Position numbers and translations under genes: made by a program. The notes beneath the pieces were generated by a model. The model searched no databases. It was given only the letters and a program-made list of their open reading frames with translations, and was not told the origin of the DNA. This document shows, in pieces, positions 23,685 to 31,547 of a stretch of DNA of 35,059 nucleotides (positions are counted from its first letter, which is position 1; every line of letters starts with the position of its first letter). This DNA is from Akkermansiaceae bacterium (GTDB lineage: Bacteria > Verrucomicrobiota > Verrucomicrobiia > Verrucomicrobiales > Akkermansiaceae): contig JANYFB010000098.1 of NCBI GenBank assembly GCA_025362955.1, positions 1 to 35,059 of the forward strand. Direction: 5' to 3'.

Positions 23685-24914
23685 TTAGTTTCCAAGCGGT
23701 TTATCGGCCGACTTGACAGGGCTAACAGGCATTAGAAACGTGGCAACCGCATCAGGCTTTGATGGGGAAAAATCGCCGAAGTCATCTACAATGGATTCCG
23801 CCAATGGCAACTTTGCTTGTTTGATTCCTTCAATGATGCACTTGGCAAGCTCGTAGCTTCCATAATTGTTATGATGGGTTCCGTCTTGGAATGCCTTGGC
23901 CAAGTCCGCGCCAAGTGCATGATAGAAAACGCGGCTCATCGCGTGCAGATCGATCAACGCGCAATTTTGTTCTTTTGCCACGGCGATAACCGCATCGGGA
24001 TAACCGACCAGTGTATCATGATCCACGCCGCCTTTGCGCTCCATGGAAGTGACCAACACCGGCGTGCCTCCGAGTTCACGCGTGCGTGAAATAACCATTT
24101 TCAAATTGGTTTTATAGGTTTCTATCCTGTCCTCGCCCTTTTCCTTTTGGTCGTTGTGGCCGAATTGAACAAATAGATAATCGCCCTTTTTCATCTGGCT
24201 AAATACTTTATCAAACCGCTTGGCATGGAGGGAGCCACCAAGAGTCTCACCGGATTCCGCATGATTGGACACGGCAACTTCCGGTTTGAAAAAGCGTGGC
24301 AGCATTTGCCCCCAACTGTTCCATGGTTCCGCCGGTTGGTCGCACACTGTCGAGTCACCTAACACATACACAGTGGGGACATCGACCTTTTCGATTTTCA
24401 GGGCAGAGATGGTTGGATGATCCCCGTTGAATTCAAGGGTTAATTTTTCGTCCCAGTTCCAGAGTTCGGTAGTCATTTCGCGTTGCTTGAGAGACACACG
24501 ATTTTCTCCGGAAAATTTCGGGGTTCGCACGTTATTGATGAAGCTGCGGTCTTCCGATTTACCGGGAGCCGCATGAACTTTTTCCACCATCAGTCGGCGC
24601 AGTTCCGACTTCACTGTAGTTGTAGATTCGCCTGTTTTGTCTCCGAACAACACCCTAACCTTATAGTTTCCATCAGGCAGTTTGACGGAAAAATAAAAGG
24701 GCGCCGCACTGGTGATGGCCTGGTTACCTTCTGTCACTGTCGCGCCGGGTTCGAAGCCATAACCGGTCTGAGTGGAATAAATATCGGTTGGGGATACGCG
24801 TTTGGAACCCGCCATGCCTTTACCTCCGAAATCAAAATTAAAGGAGGTCTGAGCACACAGAAACGCACTACTGATTGCTAGAAATAGCGTGGAAAGATGA
24901 TATGTTTTTTTCAT
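23685..24914 (-). CDS. exported rhamnogalacturonan acetylesterase (CE12-like SGNH) with N-terminal beta domain
   Basis: A 409-residue protein: signal peptide (about 1-21), an N-terminal beta-sandwich (about 24-175, beginning 'FNFDFGGKGM' with 'YSVKLPDG'-like strands; reads 'FYFSVKLPDGNYKVRVLFGD', similar to the galactose-binding or malectin-like region of this family) and an SGNH hydrolase (about 180-400). The catalytic set is complete: S188 in 'VYVLGDSTVCD', G in 'HAESGETLGG', N254 in 'FVQFGHNDQ', and D344/H347 in 'DGTHHNNYGS'. The role is removal of acetyl esters from rhamnogalacturonan I, opening it to lyases. It is the first of two CE12-like genes here, separated by 4 bp, and differs from its neighbour by the extra domain and an intact triad. 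Confidence 0.9.
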   Translation of the reverse strand: MKKTYHLSTLFLAISSAFLCAQTSFNFDFGGKGMAGSKRVSPTDIYSTQTGYGFEPGATVTEGNQAITSAAPFYFSVKLPDGNYKVRVLFGDKTGESTTTVKSELRRLMVEKVHAAPGKSEDRSFINNVRTPKFSGENRVSLKQREMTTELWNWDEKLTLEFNGDHPTISALKIEKVDVPTVYVLGDSTVCDQPAEPWNSWGQMLPRFFKPEVAVSNHAESGETLGGSLHAKRFDKVFSQMKKGDYLFVQFGHNDQKEKGEDRIETYKTNLKMVISRTRELGGTPVLVTSMERKGGVDHDTLVGYPDAVIAVAKEQNCALIDLHAMSRVFYHALGADLAKAFQDGTHHNNYGSYELAKCIIEGIKQAKLPLAESIVDDFGDFSPSKPDAVATFLMPVSPVKSADKPLGN

Positions 24915-24918
24915 TGAA

Positions 24919-25860
24919 TTACTCAGTTTGGTTTTTGTCGGGAGCGGGCTGACTCAAATCCGCTGGGGCAATATTTGTTGCCTTGTCAGAAAAGAATTTA
25001 GACAGTGGATTATCTTTGAGCCCTTTGATTGCGGCGATGACACAAGCGGCGTTTGTCTCCGCGCCTGCTTGGCTGGTATGGGGACCGGCACCGACGATGA
25101 ACAATGGGTTCACTTTTTCCTGCCCGAGTTCATCATACTTGCGTGCGATGATTTCATTGATATCGAGAAATGCCACGGATTCAGATTTGGCGACTTCTCC
25201 AGCCCAACCTGCATAGTCATTCTTGTTGCGGGCGGCGCTGCCATTTTTCCAATCATTATGGGGAATAAGTGAACACACCATCGGCGTCGCGTGTTTCGCC
25301 TTCACCTCGGCAATAATGGCTTTTTCATACCAACCAAACGAATGAACAATCTCGTGTTGTTGGGTAATGAGATTGTCAATTTCCTGAGTTTCGTCGCCCG
25401 CACCTTTGATCGTGCCACGGGCGCGGCTTGCGTCATTAACTGCAGAGGAGTCGTTGTGGCCGAACTGCATGATGACAAAATCGCCGGGTTTGATTATATT
25501 CAGCACACGAGGCCATTGGTCGCGATAGTAGGTGCGGCTGCTTGTGCCGCCTAACGCACGATTCACAACATTAATGCGGTTCGTGTCAAAGAACGGAGCA
25601 AGAAAGTCGCCCCAGCCCCATTGTCCACCGGTTCCAGTGCCTTGACCATTTCTCACGGTAGAATCGCCGATGAGGAACAAGGACGGTAGTTTGGGATCGG
25701 CAGGTTCAGATGCTGTCCGAGAGCCGGTAGCGTGGGGATGTTCCGCCTCGCTTGCCGGCTGAGCATCAACGGAAACCGCTAGCAATCCCACGCCGATCAC
25801 TGCGGCCATGAGATTAAAAAAGCGGCTTGAGTCGTTCACGATGCTGGTTTGACAATTCAT
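24919..25860 (-). CDS. exported CE12-like rhamnogalacturonan acetylesterase homologue lacking the triad aspartate
   Basis: A 313-residue protein with a signal peptide (about 1-33) and one SGNH domain. Block I 'LFLIGDSTVRNGQGTGTGGQ' (S67), 'RALGGTSSRTYY' and block III 'FVIMQFGHNDSSAVND' (N136) match CE12. The block V region reads 'FIVGAGPHTSQAGAETNAA': histidine H261 is kept, but the Asp expected three residues earlier (DxxH, as in DHTHTS) is Ala258 (codon at 25087-25089). The rest of the domain is well preserved, so this is not random decay. The gene sits 4 bp before the intact CE12 gene and 2 bp after the GH2 gene, in the middle of the operon. Confidence 0.9.
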   Translation of the reverse strand: MNCQTSIVNDSSRFFNLMAAVIGVGLLAVSVDAQPASEAEHPHATGSRTASEPADPKLPSLFLIGDSTVRNGQGTGTGGQWGWGDFLAPFFDTNRINVVNRALGGTSSRTYYRDQWPRVLNIIKPGDFVIMQFGHNDSSAVNDASRARGTIKGAGDETQEIDNLITQQHEIVHSFGWYEKAIIAEVKAKHATPMVCSLIPHNDWKNGSAARNKNDYAGWAGEVAKSESVAFLDINEIIARKYDELGQEKVNPLFIVGAGPHTSQAGAETNAACVIAAIKGLKDNPLSKFFSDKATNIAPADLSQPAPDKNQTE

Positions 25861-25862
25861 TA

Positions 25863-28424
25863 TTATAACCTGTCCTTAGTCGGAACCATCTTGGATTCGA
25901 CTTTGATCGTGGCGGTTCCCAAACCTCCGCGTGAGGCGGTGAGGGTGATGGGCCCGGCGGTTGAAATGGAGCGGATGGCGACGCGGTTGATTCCACATTC
26001 GGTGTCGAGCCAGAGATTGTTGATAGATTGGGTTTTGCCGCTGTTATAGCCGCCGCGCCAGATGGCTGGTCCCTCCAGTTTGAAGTCCACGCGGCCCTCG
26101 TCGGTAGGACAACGCCGTCCTTGCGCATCCACAACTTCCACATCGAAGAGTGCCACATCCGACCCATCGGCTAACAACCCGTCGGGCGAAATATGCGGGG
26201 TGAGTTTCACGGTTTTGGCCTCACCTGCCGTTTCGATTTCTTCATGTGCGACGATCGTTCCATTGGATTTCGCAACCGCACTGACTTTTCCAGCTTCAAA
26301 TTTAATTTCAGGAAAAGCAAAGATATAGCCATTCGTCGGCGTTTTCACGCTGCCTTTGGATTTGCCATTTACGAAAAATTCCACTGCGTCGCAATGGTTT
26401 GCCGCGACGTAAACTGTTTTGACTGTGTTAGGAGGATAATTCCAGTGACCAATGATGTGAATGTCCGGCGCGTCGTTCTGCATCACGCGATAGACATAAT
26501 AGGCCTGCTTCGGAAGCCGCACGGAATCCACCTTTCCGCTGACACGGCAGACTTCGCTGCTATCTTGGCGACCGTCGGCGTTAGAGTCCGACCAATAAAT
26601 CGAAGCATAGCCCGCCCACTTTGAATGGGCCGCGTCCGTGTTTGAGATCTTATTACGTGCGTATGCATCGTAGCGCTCCGCTGCGGCAATACAGAAGGTT
26701 TCCGAGTTCCAGGAGTAGGTGTCGTTAGGCCCCTTTTTGAAACCCATGTGGGGCGGAGAAAAGTCATCCCAAAAGCGCCGGGCGGCCTCATCGCGGAAAT
26801 CCTCCGTCTCGATGAAAGGCGCGCGGTCGCGGCGCTCGTCACTGTAGGCGCGGAACTGATCGGACGGCCCTTTACGACCATCTTTTTTATCGTCCTGACC
26901 AATCATCACACCGAAGTACTCGGCGATGGGTGTGGCTGTAGGTTCGTTTAAAGTGCGGCAACCCATCACGCGTCCGCCTTTGGGATCGAGTTCTTTCCGT
27001 AATTCCACCATTTGCGTCAGGTGTTCGGTGGTGACGCCGTTGTTGCCCGCTTCCCATAATAAAATGCTCGGGTTGTTGCGGAAATAAATCATTGAGTCCC
27101 GCATGACTTCCATGCGTTGCTCCCACTGGCGGCTGGCGACAGCGGGTTGCAGGCGCTTATCAAGGGTCGGGTCGCCCTCTTTGTCACCTGCGGGACAGGC
27201 TTGGATGATTCCCGCCTTGTCACAGGCACGAACGTCCACGGCCTGCGGTGAGATATGCATCCAGCGGATATAGTTTGCGTGCGTGCTGCGGATGAACTGC
27301 GCGTTGAAGTCATGAATCCAATCAGGAAATGCCTCGCCAAGGCCCGCCCATTCGTTGGAAGAGCGTTGTGCGTAACCGGTCAGCCAGACAAATTTATCAT
27401 TTAGATAAACACCACCCGTACCCACGCCGCCCTTAAACTCTGCTTTGCGGAAACCGGTATGGATTTTCTGCATATCCACGACCTTATCGTCCACGGTGAG
27501 CATGGAGTAAACATTATAAAGATAGGGCTGTGTATCGCTCCAAAATTTTGCGTCGGTCAGTTTGGCAGTGGCAGAAAAGATTTCAGTTTGACCACTCACC
27601 AAGTCGAGAGGATCGCTTTCAATTTTCGCGCAGACCTTTCCATCCGCATCCACCACGACGGCGGTTAGGGTGATCGATTGCTGGTCGCCGGACTCGTTAC
27701 GAACTTGGGCCTCAATATTCACGTCACAGGTTTTATCCTTGATCTGAAAATTGGATGGATAGATATAGGTGCCCGTCGTTTTCAAGTTTTCAAAAAGCGG
27801 CAGTGTCTGATAGACCTTGCCTGTCAGGTGCAGCCGAATGTCGTGATTGAGCCCGCCGTAATTCGGATTGAAGGCGCGACCCATCCATTCGAAACCAGCA
27901 CCGCTTGCTTGTTCGGAGTAGTCGTTGCTGTTGTCCACTTTCACTGCGATGACATTGTCTGCATCGCCAAAATTCACGAAGTCCGTCAGGTCGAGCCCGC
28001 AAGCGGTGATGCCGTTTTCAAACCTGCCGACCAACTTGCCGTTTACCCAAAAGCGCCCGGCTTGTTTCAGTCCTTCAAATTCCAAAAAGGCCTTCCCGCC
28101 CTTTCCGCCCGCAGGGAGTTTAAAATGTTTGCGATACCAAGTGATGCCTGAAAATGCCTTTCGGTCGCCTCCACTGTGGCTAATGATGTCGTTATAGGAA
28201 TCAACGTCATTGTATGTATGCGGAGCGCTGACATTGCTCCATTTTGAGTCGTTGAAGGCGATTTGGTTGGCATCCGCCACGTCTTCTCGAATGAATTTCC
28301 AGCCGGAATTAAAGTTATAACTTATGCGAGGGGAGGGCGGTAAAGCAGAGGTCGGCGCTGCCGCGTAGAGCTGATTTGCGCCTGAGAATAGTATGGTCGC
28401 GGCGACTAGAGAGTGAAAGTGCAT
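25863..28424 (-). CDS. exported glycoside hydrolase family 2 protein with non-canonical acid/base site
   Basis: An 853-residue protein with a signal peptide (about 1-22). It has the GH2 order: sugar-binding jelly roll (about 35-200, 'WYRKHFKLPAG', 'FWVNGKLVGRFENG'), immunoglobulin-like domain (about 220-330), TIM barrel (about 335-600) and further beta domains, including a big-Ig-like C-terminus ('GLLADGSDVALFDVEVVDAQG'). The usual acid/base motif WSxGNE reads 'SILLWEAGNNGV' (W457-N462), with Asn in place of the Glu. A possible nucleophile is E539 in 'APFIETEDFRDE'. The change suggests a divergent GH2 subfamily using E458 or another residue. Substrate unknown; galactosyl or uronosyl side groups of pectin are plausible from context. 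It starts 9 bp after the fucosidase stop. Confidence 0.9.
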   Translation of the reverse strand: MHFHSLVAATILFSGANQLYAAAPTSALPPSPRISYNFNSGWKFIREDVADANQIAFNDSKWSNVSAPHTYNDVDSYNDIISHSGGDRKAFSGITWYRKHFKLPAGGKGGKAFLEFEGLKQAGRFWVNGKLVGRFENGITACGLDLTDFVNFGDADNVIAVKVDNSNDYSEQASGAGFEWMGRAFNPNYGGLNHDIRLHLTGKVYQTLPLFENLKTTGTYIYPSNFQIKDKTCDVNIEAQVRNESGDQQSITLTAVVVDADGKVCAKIESDPLDLVSGQTEIFSATAKLTDAKFWSDTQPYLYNVYSMLTVDDKVVDMQKIHTGFRKAEFKGGVGTGGVYLNDKFVWLTGYAQRSSNEWAGLGEAFPDWIHDFNAQFIRSTHANYIRWMHISPQAVDVRACDKAGIIQACPAGDKEGDPTLDKRLQPAVASRQWEQRMEVMRDSMIYFRNNPSILLWEAGNNGVTTEHLTQMVELRKELDPKGGRVMGCRTLNEPTATPIAEYFGVMIGQDDKKDGRKGPSDQFRAYSDERRDRAPFIETEDFRDEAARRFWDDFSPPHMGFKKGPNDTYSWNSETFCIAAAERYDAYARNKISNTDAAHSKWAGYASIYWSDSNADGRQDSSEVCRVSGKVDSVRLPKQAYYVYRVMQNDAPDIHIIGHWNYPPNTVKTVYVAANHCDAVEFFVNGKSKGSVKTPTNGYIFAFPEIKFEAGKVSAVAKSNGTIVAHEEIETAGEAKTVKLTPHISPDGLLADGSDVALFDVEVVDAQGRRCPTDEGRVDFKLEGPAIWRGGYNSGKTQSINNLWLDTECGINRVAIRSISTAGPITLTASRGGLGTATIKVESKMVPTKDRL

Positions 28425-28433
28425 GAAGGTTTT

Positions 28434-30047
28434 TTACTGGGGATTTCCGGAAAGAGTCGCGGTGGCAGGATTAGTTTTCGCGCCGATGATCTTAAGCGAG
28501 TATGCGTATTTGCAGGGAGCGGTGCCGGGGAGTCTTACCTTCAATCCGGTGGAGTCTTGGGTGAACTGTAATTTTGTGTTGGAGCCCACCAGCGTGACAG
28601 CGCTAATTTTCCCGGAGGATGCACCATCGGCCAGGGAGGCGATGACCAGTTCTCCTGTAGGCCAATTACCTACGATAATGGCATAAAGTGCGTCACCCTT
28701 GACGGTGAAATGAAGGTTCATTTTTCCCCGTCCGCCTTCACTAGCTTGGGTCCAGTTATGAGTGTCGTAGATGGCTTCTCCGTTTACGCCGAGCCATTGG
28801 CCGATTTCGAGTAGGGTAGTTTGTTGTTCTTGTGGAAAAGTCCCGTCCGCCTTGGGTGAAAGATTAAGTAGCAATGTGCCATTCTTGCTTACTGTATCCA
28901 CAAGCTTGCCAATGATTGAACCCGGGCTGCTGACGTGCATATCGCTGGTATAACCCCAAGTGCTGCCGATAGGCTCGTCAACCTGCCATGCCCCGGTGCG
29001 GATACCGGAAGGCGAACGGCCACCGATTTTTTCGAAGTCAATGATCGAACCAATGGTCTCCGTATTTTTATCAGTCGGTGAATAGGCAGCCTTCTTGGTG
29101 CTGATAGAAACATCCTTGCCCCAGCTTTTCGCGCGGTTGTAGTAGTAGGTGGCGAGTTGGAGCTTGAGTGGATCAAGAAAGCGTTGATCCACCCCGTTGT
29201 CGAACCATAGCATATCGGGTTGGTAACTATCGATTAGCTCGACGTTGCGTGCATACCAGTTGAGGAGAAACTTTTTGCAGGCCTCATCGCTGCGGTCGGC
29301 GACATTATAGAAATCTGCCCACTTTGGATCGTAGAGGTCGGCGTGGTTGGCTTTAAGGATGTTCGTCAAGTCTCCGGGCGGATTGATGAATTGGAAATTT
29401 TCAATACCGTGATTTGATACACCGAACTTGAGTCCTTGTTTCCGAACGGCCTTCGCGAGATCGCCTATCAAATCGCGCTTGGGCCCCATTTGCTTGGCAT
29501 TGAAGGGTGTCACAGCGCTGTCCCACAGCGCGAAATTTTCGTGATGCTGCGCGGTTGGGATTACGAACTTCGCTCCTGATTTTTTAAAGAGTTCGGCCCA
29601 AGCATCGGGATCGAATTTCTCCTGCTTAAAGAGCGGGATGAAATCCTTGTAACCAAATTTATCCTGCGGGCCGAAGTGTTCCTCGTGCCATTTCCGATCC
29701 GCGCCATACATGTGTTTTTCATACCACTCGTTATGATGCGCGGGCACGGAATAGAGCCCCCAATGCATGAAGAGGCCGAATTTCGCGCCATTGAACCATT
29801 GCGGAACCTGATAGTTTTTCTTGAGCGATTCCCATGTTGGCTGGAAGGGGCCGGGCGGAAGTTTCGTGGGAATCCGTGCAACGGCGGCTTCCACAACTTC
29901 GAGACGGGTTTCCGGTGCCATGTCGAAGCCTTGGGAATTTCCACCATCGGCCAGCGGATTGGCAGTTTGTGCAAATGCCGGGAATGATGAAACCCATGCG
30001 ACGATGGTGAAACAAGGTAAGTGAATGAATAATCGTTTTCCGTTCAT
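28434..30047 (-). CDS. exported alpha-L-fucosidase, family GH29
   Basis: A 537-residue protein with a signal peptide (about 1-27, ending FPAFAQ). GH29 motifs are clear: 'WFNGAKFGLFMHWGLYSVPA', 'EWYEKHMYG', 'FKKSGAKFVIPTAQHHENFA' with the paired histidines, 'PKRDLIGDLAKAVRKQGLKFG' split around RDL, and the nucleophile D283 in 'DMLWFDNGVD'. 'LVDTVSKNGTLLLNLSPKADG' closes the barrel, followed by a C-terminal beta domain (about 430-537). It should release alpha-L-fucose (or a close relative such as methylfucose or L-galactose) from side chains. Spacing of 9 bp to the genes on each side puts it in the operon. Confidence 0.94.
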   Translation of the reverse strand: MNGKRLFIHLPCFTIVAWVSSFPAFAQTANPLADGGNSQGFDMAPETRLEVVEAAVARIPTKLPPGPFQPTWESLKKNYQVPQWFNGAKFGLFMHWGLYSVPAHHNEWYEKHMYGADRKWHEEHFGPQDKFGYKDFIPLFKQEKFDPDAWAELFKKSGAKFVIPTAQHHENFALWDSAVTPFNAKQMGPKRDLIGDLAKAVRKQGLKFGVSNHGIENFQFINPPGDLTNILKANHADLYDPKWADFYNVADRSDEACKKFLLNWYARNVELIDSYQPDMLWFDNGVDQRFLDPLKLQLATYYYNRAKSWGKDVSISTKKAAYSPTDKNTETIGSIIDFEKIGGRSPSGIRTGAWQVDEPIGSTWGYTSDMHVSSPGSIIGKLVDTVSKNGTLLLNLSPKADGTFPQEQQTTLLEIGQWLGVNGEAIYDTHNWTQASEGGRGKMNLHFTVKGDALYAIIVGNWPTGELVIASLADGASSGKISAVTLVGSNTKLQFTQDSTGLKVRLPGTAPCKYAYSLKIIGAKTNPATATLSGNPQ

Positions 30048-30056
30048 AATTCAAAG

Positions 30057-31547
30057 TTAGTTGGCAGGCCGGGTGTCGGTGCAGAATTGCGCGGCGGGCA
30101 GACCGGCGGCATTGAAGAGATTACAGCCGTCGGGGAAATTCACCCAAGCATAGCGTGCGGCTATTGGAGTGGATACTTGCGGGTTACTCACGACCACTGA
30201 GTCGCCGTCGATTTTAGCCTCGGCAGGGAGGAAATTCATGTCCGCACCGGCAATTTCAAACCATTTGAGAGGTCCACCGTCCTTGGCCACGAGCTCGCCG
30301 TTAGTATGGGTGAATTCCACGCGGATGGAGTTACCCTCGATTTTCATGGAATCATACACAGGACCGGAAAATTCGATTTTCTTTTCATAGACATTGGCCA
30401 TTGCAATGCGTGCCAGTCGGTTGCCCACATCCTGTTTGTTATGCGGATGGACGTTTTTCGCCTCGCCGATGTCGGTAGTGACAGCCATTCCGGTGTTGGG
30501 AAGCGAGAGGACCGAGGCTTGGGCTTGGCGGACGAGCGGACTATTGCTGGCAGCTTCTTGTCCGGCGAGTTGCACGATATAGAATGGAAAATTTCCCTCA
30601 CCCCAAAGCTGTCTCCAATCGTGGATGAGGGTTGATTGCACTTGTGGATAGAGTGCGACTCCCGTGCTACCACCCACAATGGATTCTCCCTGATACCAGA
30701 TGACACCGCGAATCGCAAAAGGGATGACAGGACGGATCATGCCGTTGAACAAGACCGTGGGGTTGTGTTGGTCCTGTGAGGGATCCTTCGAGCCGAATTT
30801 GACGTTAGGAGTCGTTGACGCCACGAGGGGCGGGGGATTCGTGAGAAAATCATGTACCGCCGTGTCAAAACGATTCAGCATCGGATTCAACATCGGATCC
30901 GCAGTCAGTGCCTCGCGACGAATCCATGCTTCTGCGGTGCTTGCACCAAAAGCCAATGTGACAATCCCGACAGGGGTCTGGATTTCTTTCTGCAAATCGC
31001 GGGCGAAGAAATAGCCGACTGCGGAAAAAGATGGAGCCGTTTCCGGACTACAGACTTTCCATTCCCCACCGACCGAAGATTGTGGCGTGTAGGACTTGCT
31101 AGCAGTGCCGGTGAACATACGGATGAGTGGAAATTTCGCGGCGGCGATTTCTTCATCCTCATTCACAACACCTGCGAAATATTTGACTTTTTTCGACATG
31201 GAAAAGTCCATGTTTGACTGTCCTGAAGCCAGCCAGACTTCTCCCACTAACACGTCGTCCAAAATCAACGGCTGTTCTGTGTTTGAACCGGTAATCGTGA
31301 GGTCCCTGCTATCCGCCGAGGTTTTCAAGGGTTCGAGATCCGCACGCCATTCGCCATTCGCGGCGGCTTTCACGGAAACTTTCTGTCCGGCAAATGCCAC
31401 AGTAACTTTTTCATCCGCATCCGCAGTGCCCCATATCGGAACCTTCATGTCGCGTTGCAAAACCATGTGGCAGGTGAAGGGGCTGGCAAGCTTGACTTCC
31501 GCCATCACGGACCCACTAAGTATTAATGTTAGAATGAGGGCTTTCAT
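30057..31547 (-). CDS. exported sialate O-acetylesterase-type SGNH esterase
   Basis: A 496-residue protein with a short signal peptide (MKALILTLILSGSVMAE). The N-terminal beta part has 'MVLQRDMKVPIWGTADADEK', and the SASA-type hydrolase core has the nucleophile S111 in 'VWLASGQSNMDFSMS', 'FSAVGYFFARDLQKE', 'FGASTAEAWI', 'GVIWYQGESIVGG' and the late block 'TTDIGEAKNVHPHNKQDVG' with Asp/His. The family removes O-acetyl groups from sialic acids or from plant polysaccharides. In a pectin/fucose context deacetylation of plant glycan is more likely than sialate. The start codon directly follows the GH2 stop (no gap), indicating coupled expression. Confidence 0.92.
   Translation of the reverse strand: MKALILTLILSGSVMAEVKLASPFTCHMVLQRDMKVPIWGTADADEKVTVAFAGQKVSVKAAANGEWRADLEPLKTSADSRDLTITGSNTEQPLILDDVLVGEVWLASGQSNMDFSMSKKVKYFAGVVNEDEEIAAAKFPLIRMFTGTASKSYTPQSSVGGEWKVCSPETAPSFSAVGYFFARDLQKEIQTPVGIVTLAFGASTAEAWIRREALTADPMLNPMLNRFDTAVHDFLTNPPPLVASTTPNVKFGSKDPSQDQHNPTVLFNGMIRPVIPFAIRGVIWYQGESIVGGSTGVALYPQVQSTLIHDWRQLWGEGNFPFYIVQLAGQEAASNSPLVRQAQASVLSLPNTGMAVTTDIGEAKNVHPHNKQDVGNRLARIAMANVYEKKIEFSGPVYDSMKIEGNSIRVEFTHTNGELVAKDGGPLKWFEIAGADMNFLPAEAKIDGDSVVVSNPQVSTPIAARYAWVNFPDGCNLFNAAGLPAAQFCTDTRPAN

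Noticed and set aside
30057-31547. Sialic acid catabolism
   Set aside because: The SASA-type fold is used on many acetylated glycans; no sialidase, NanA or related gene is present.
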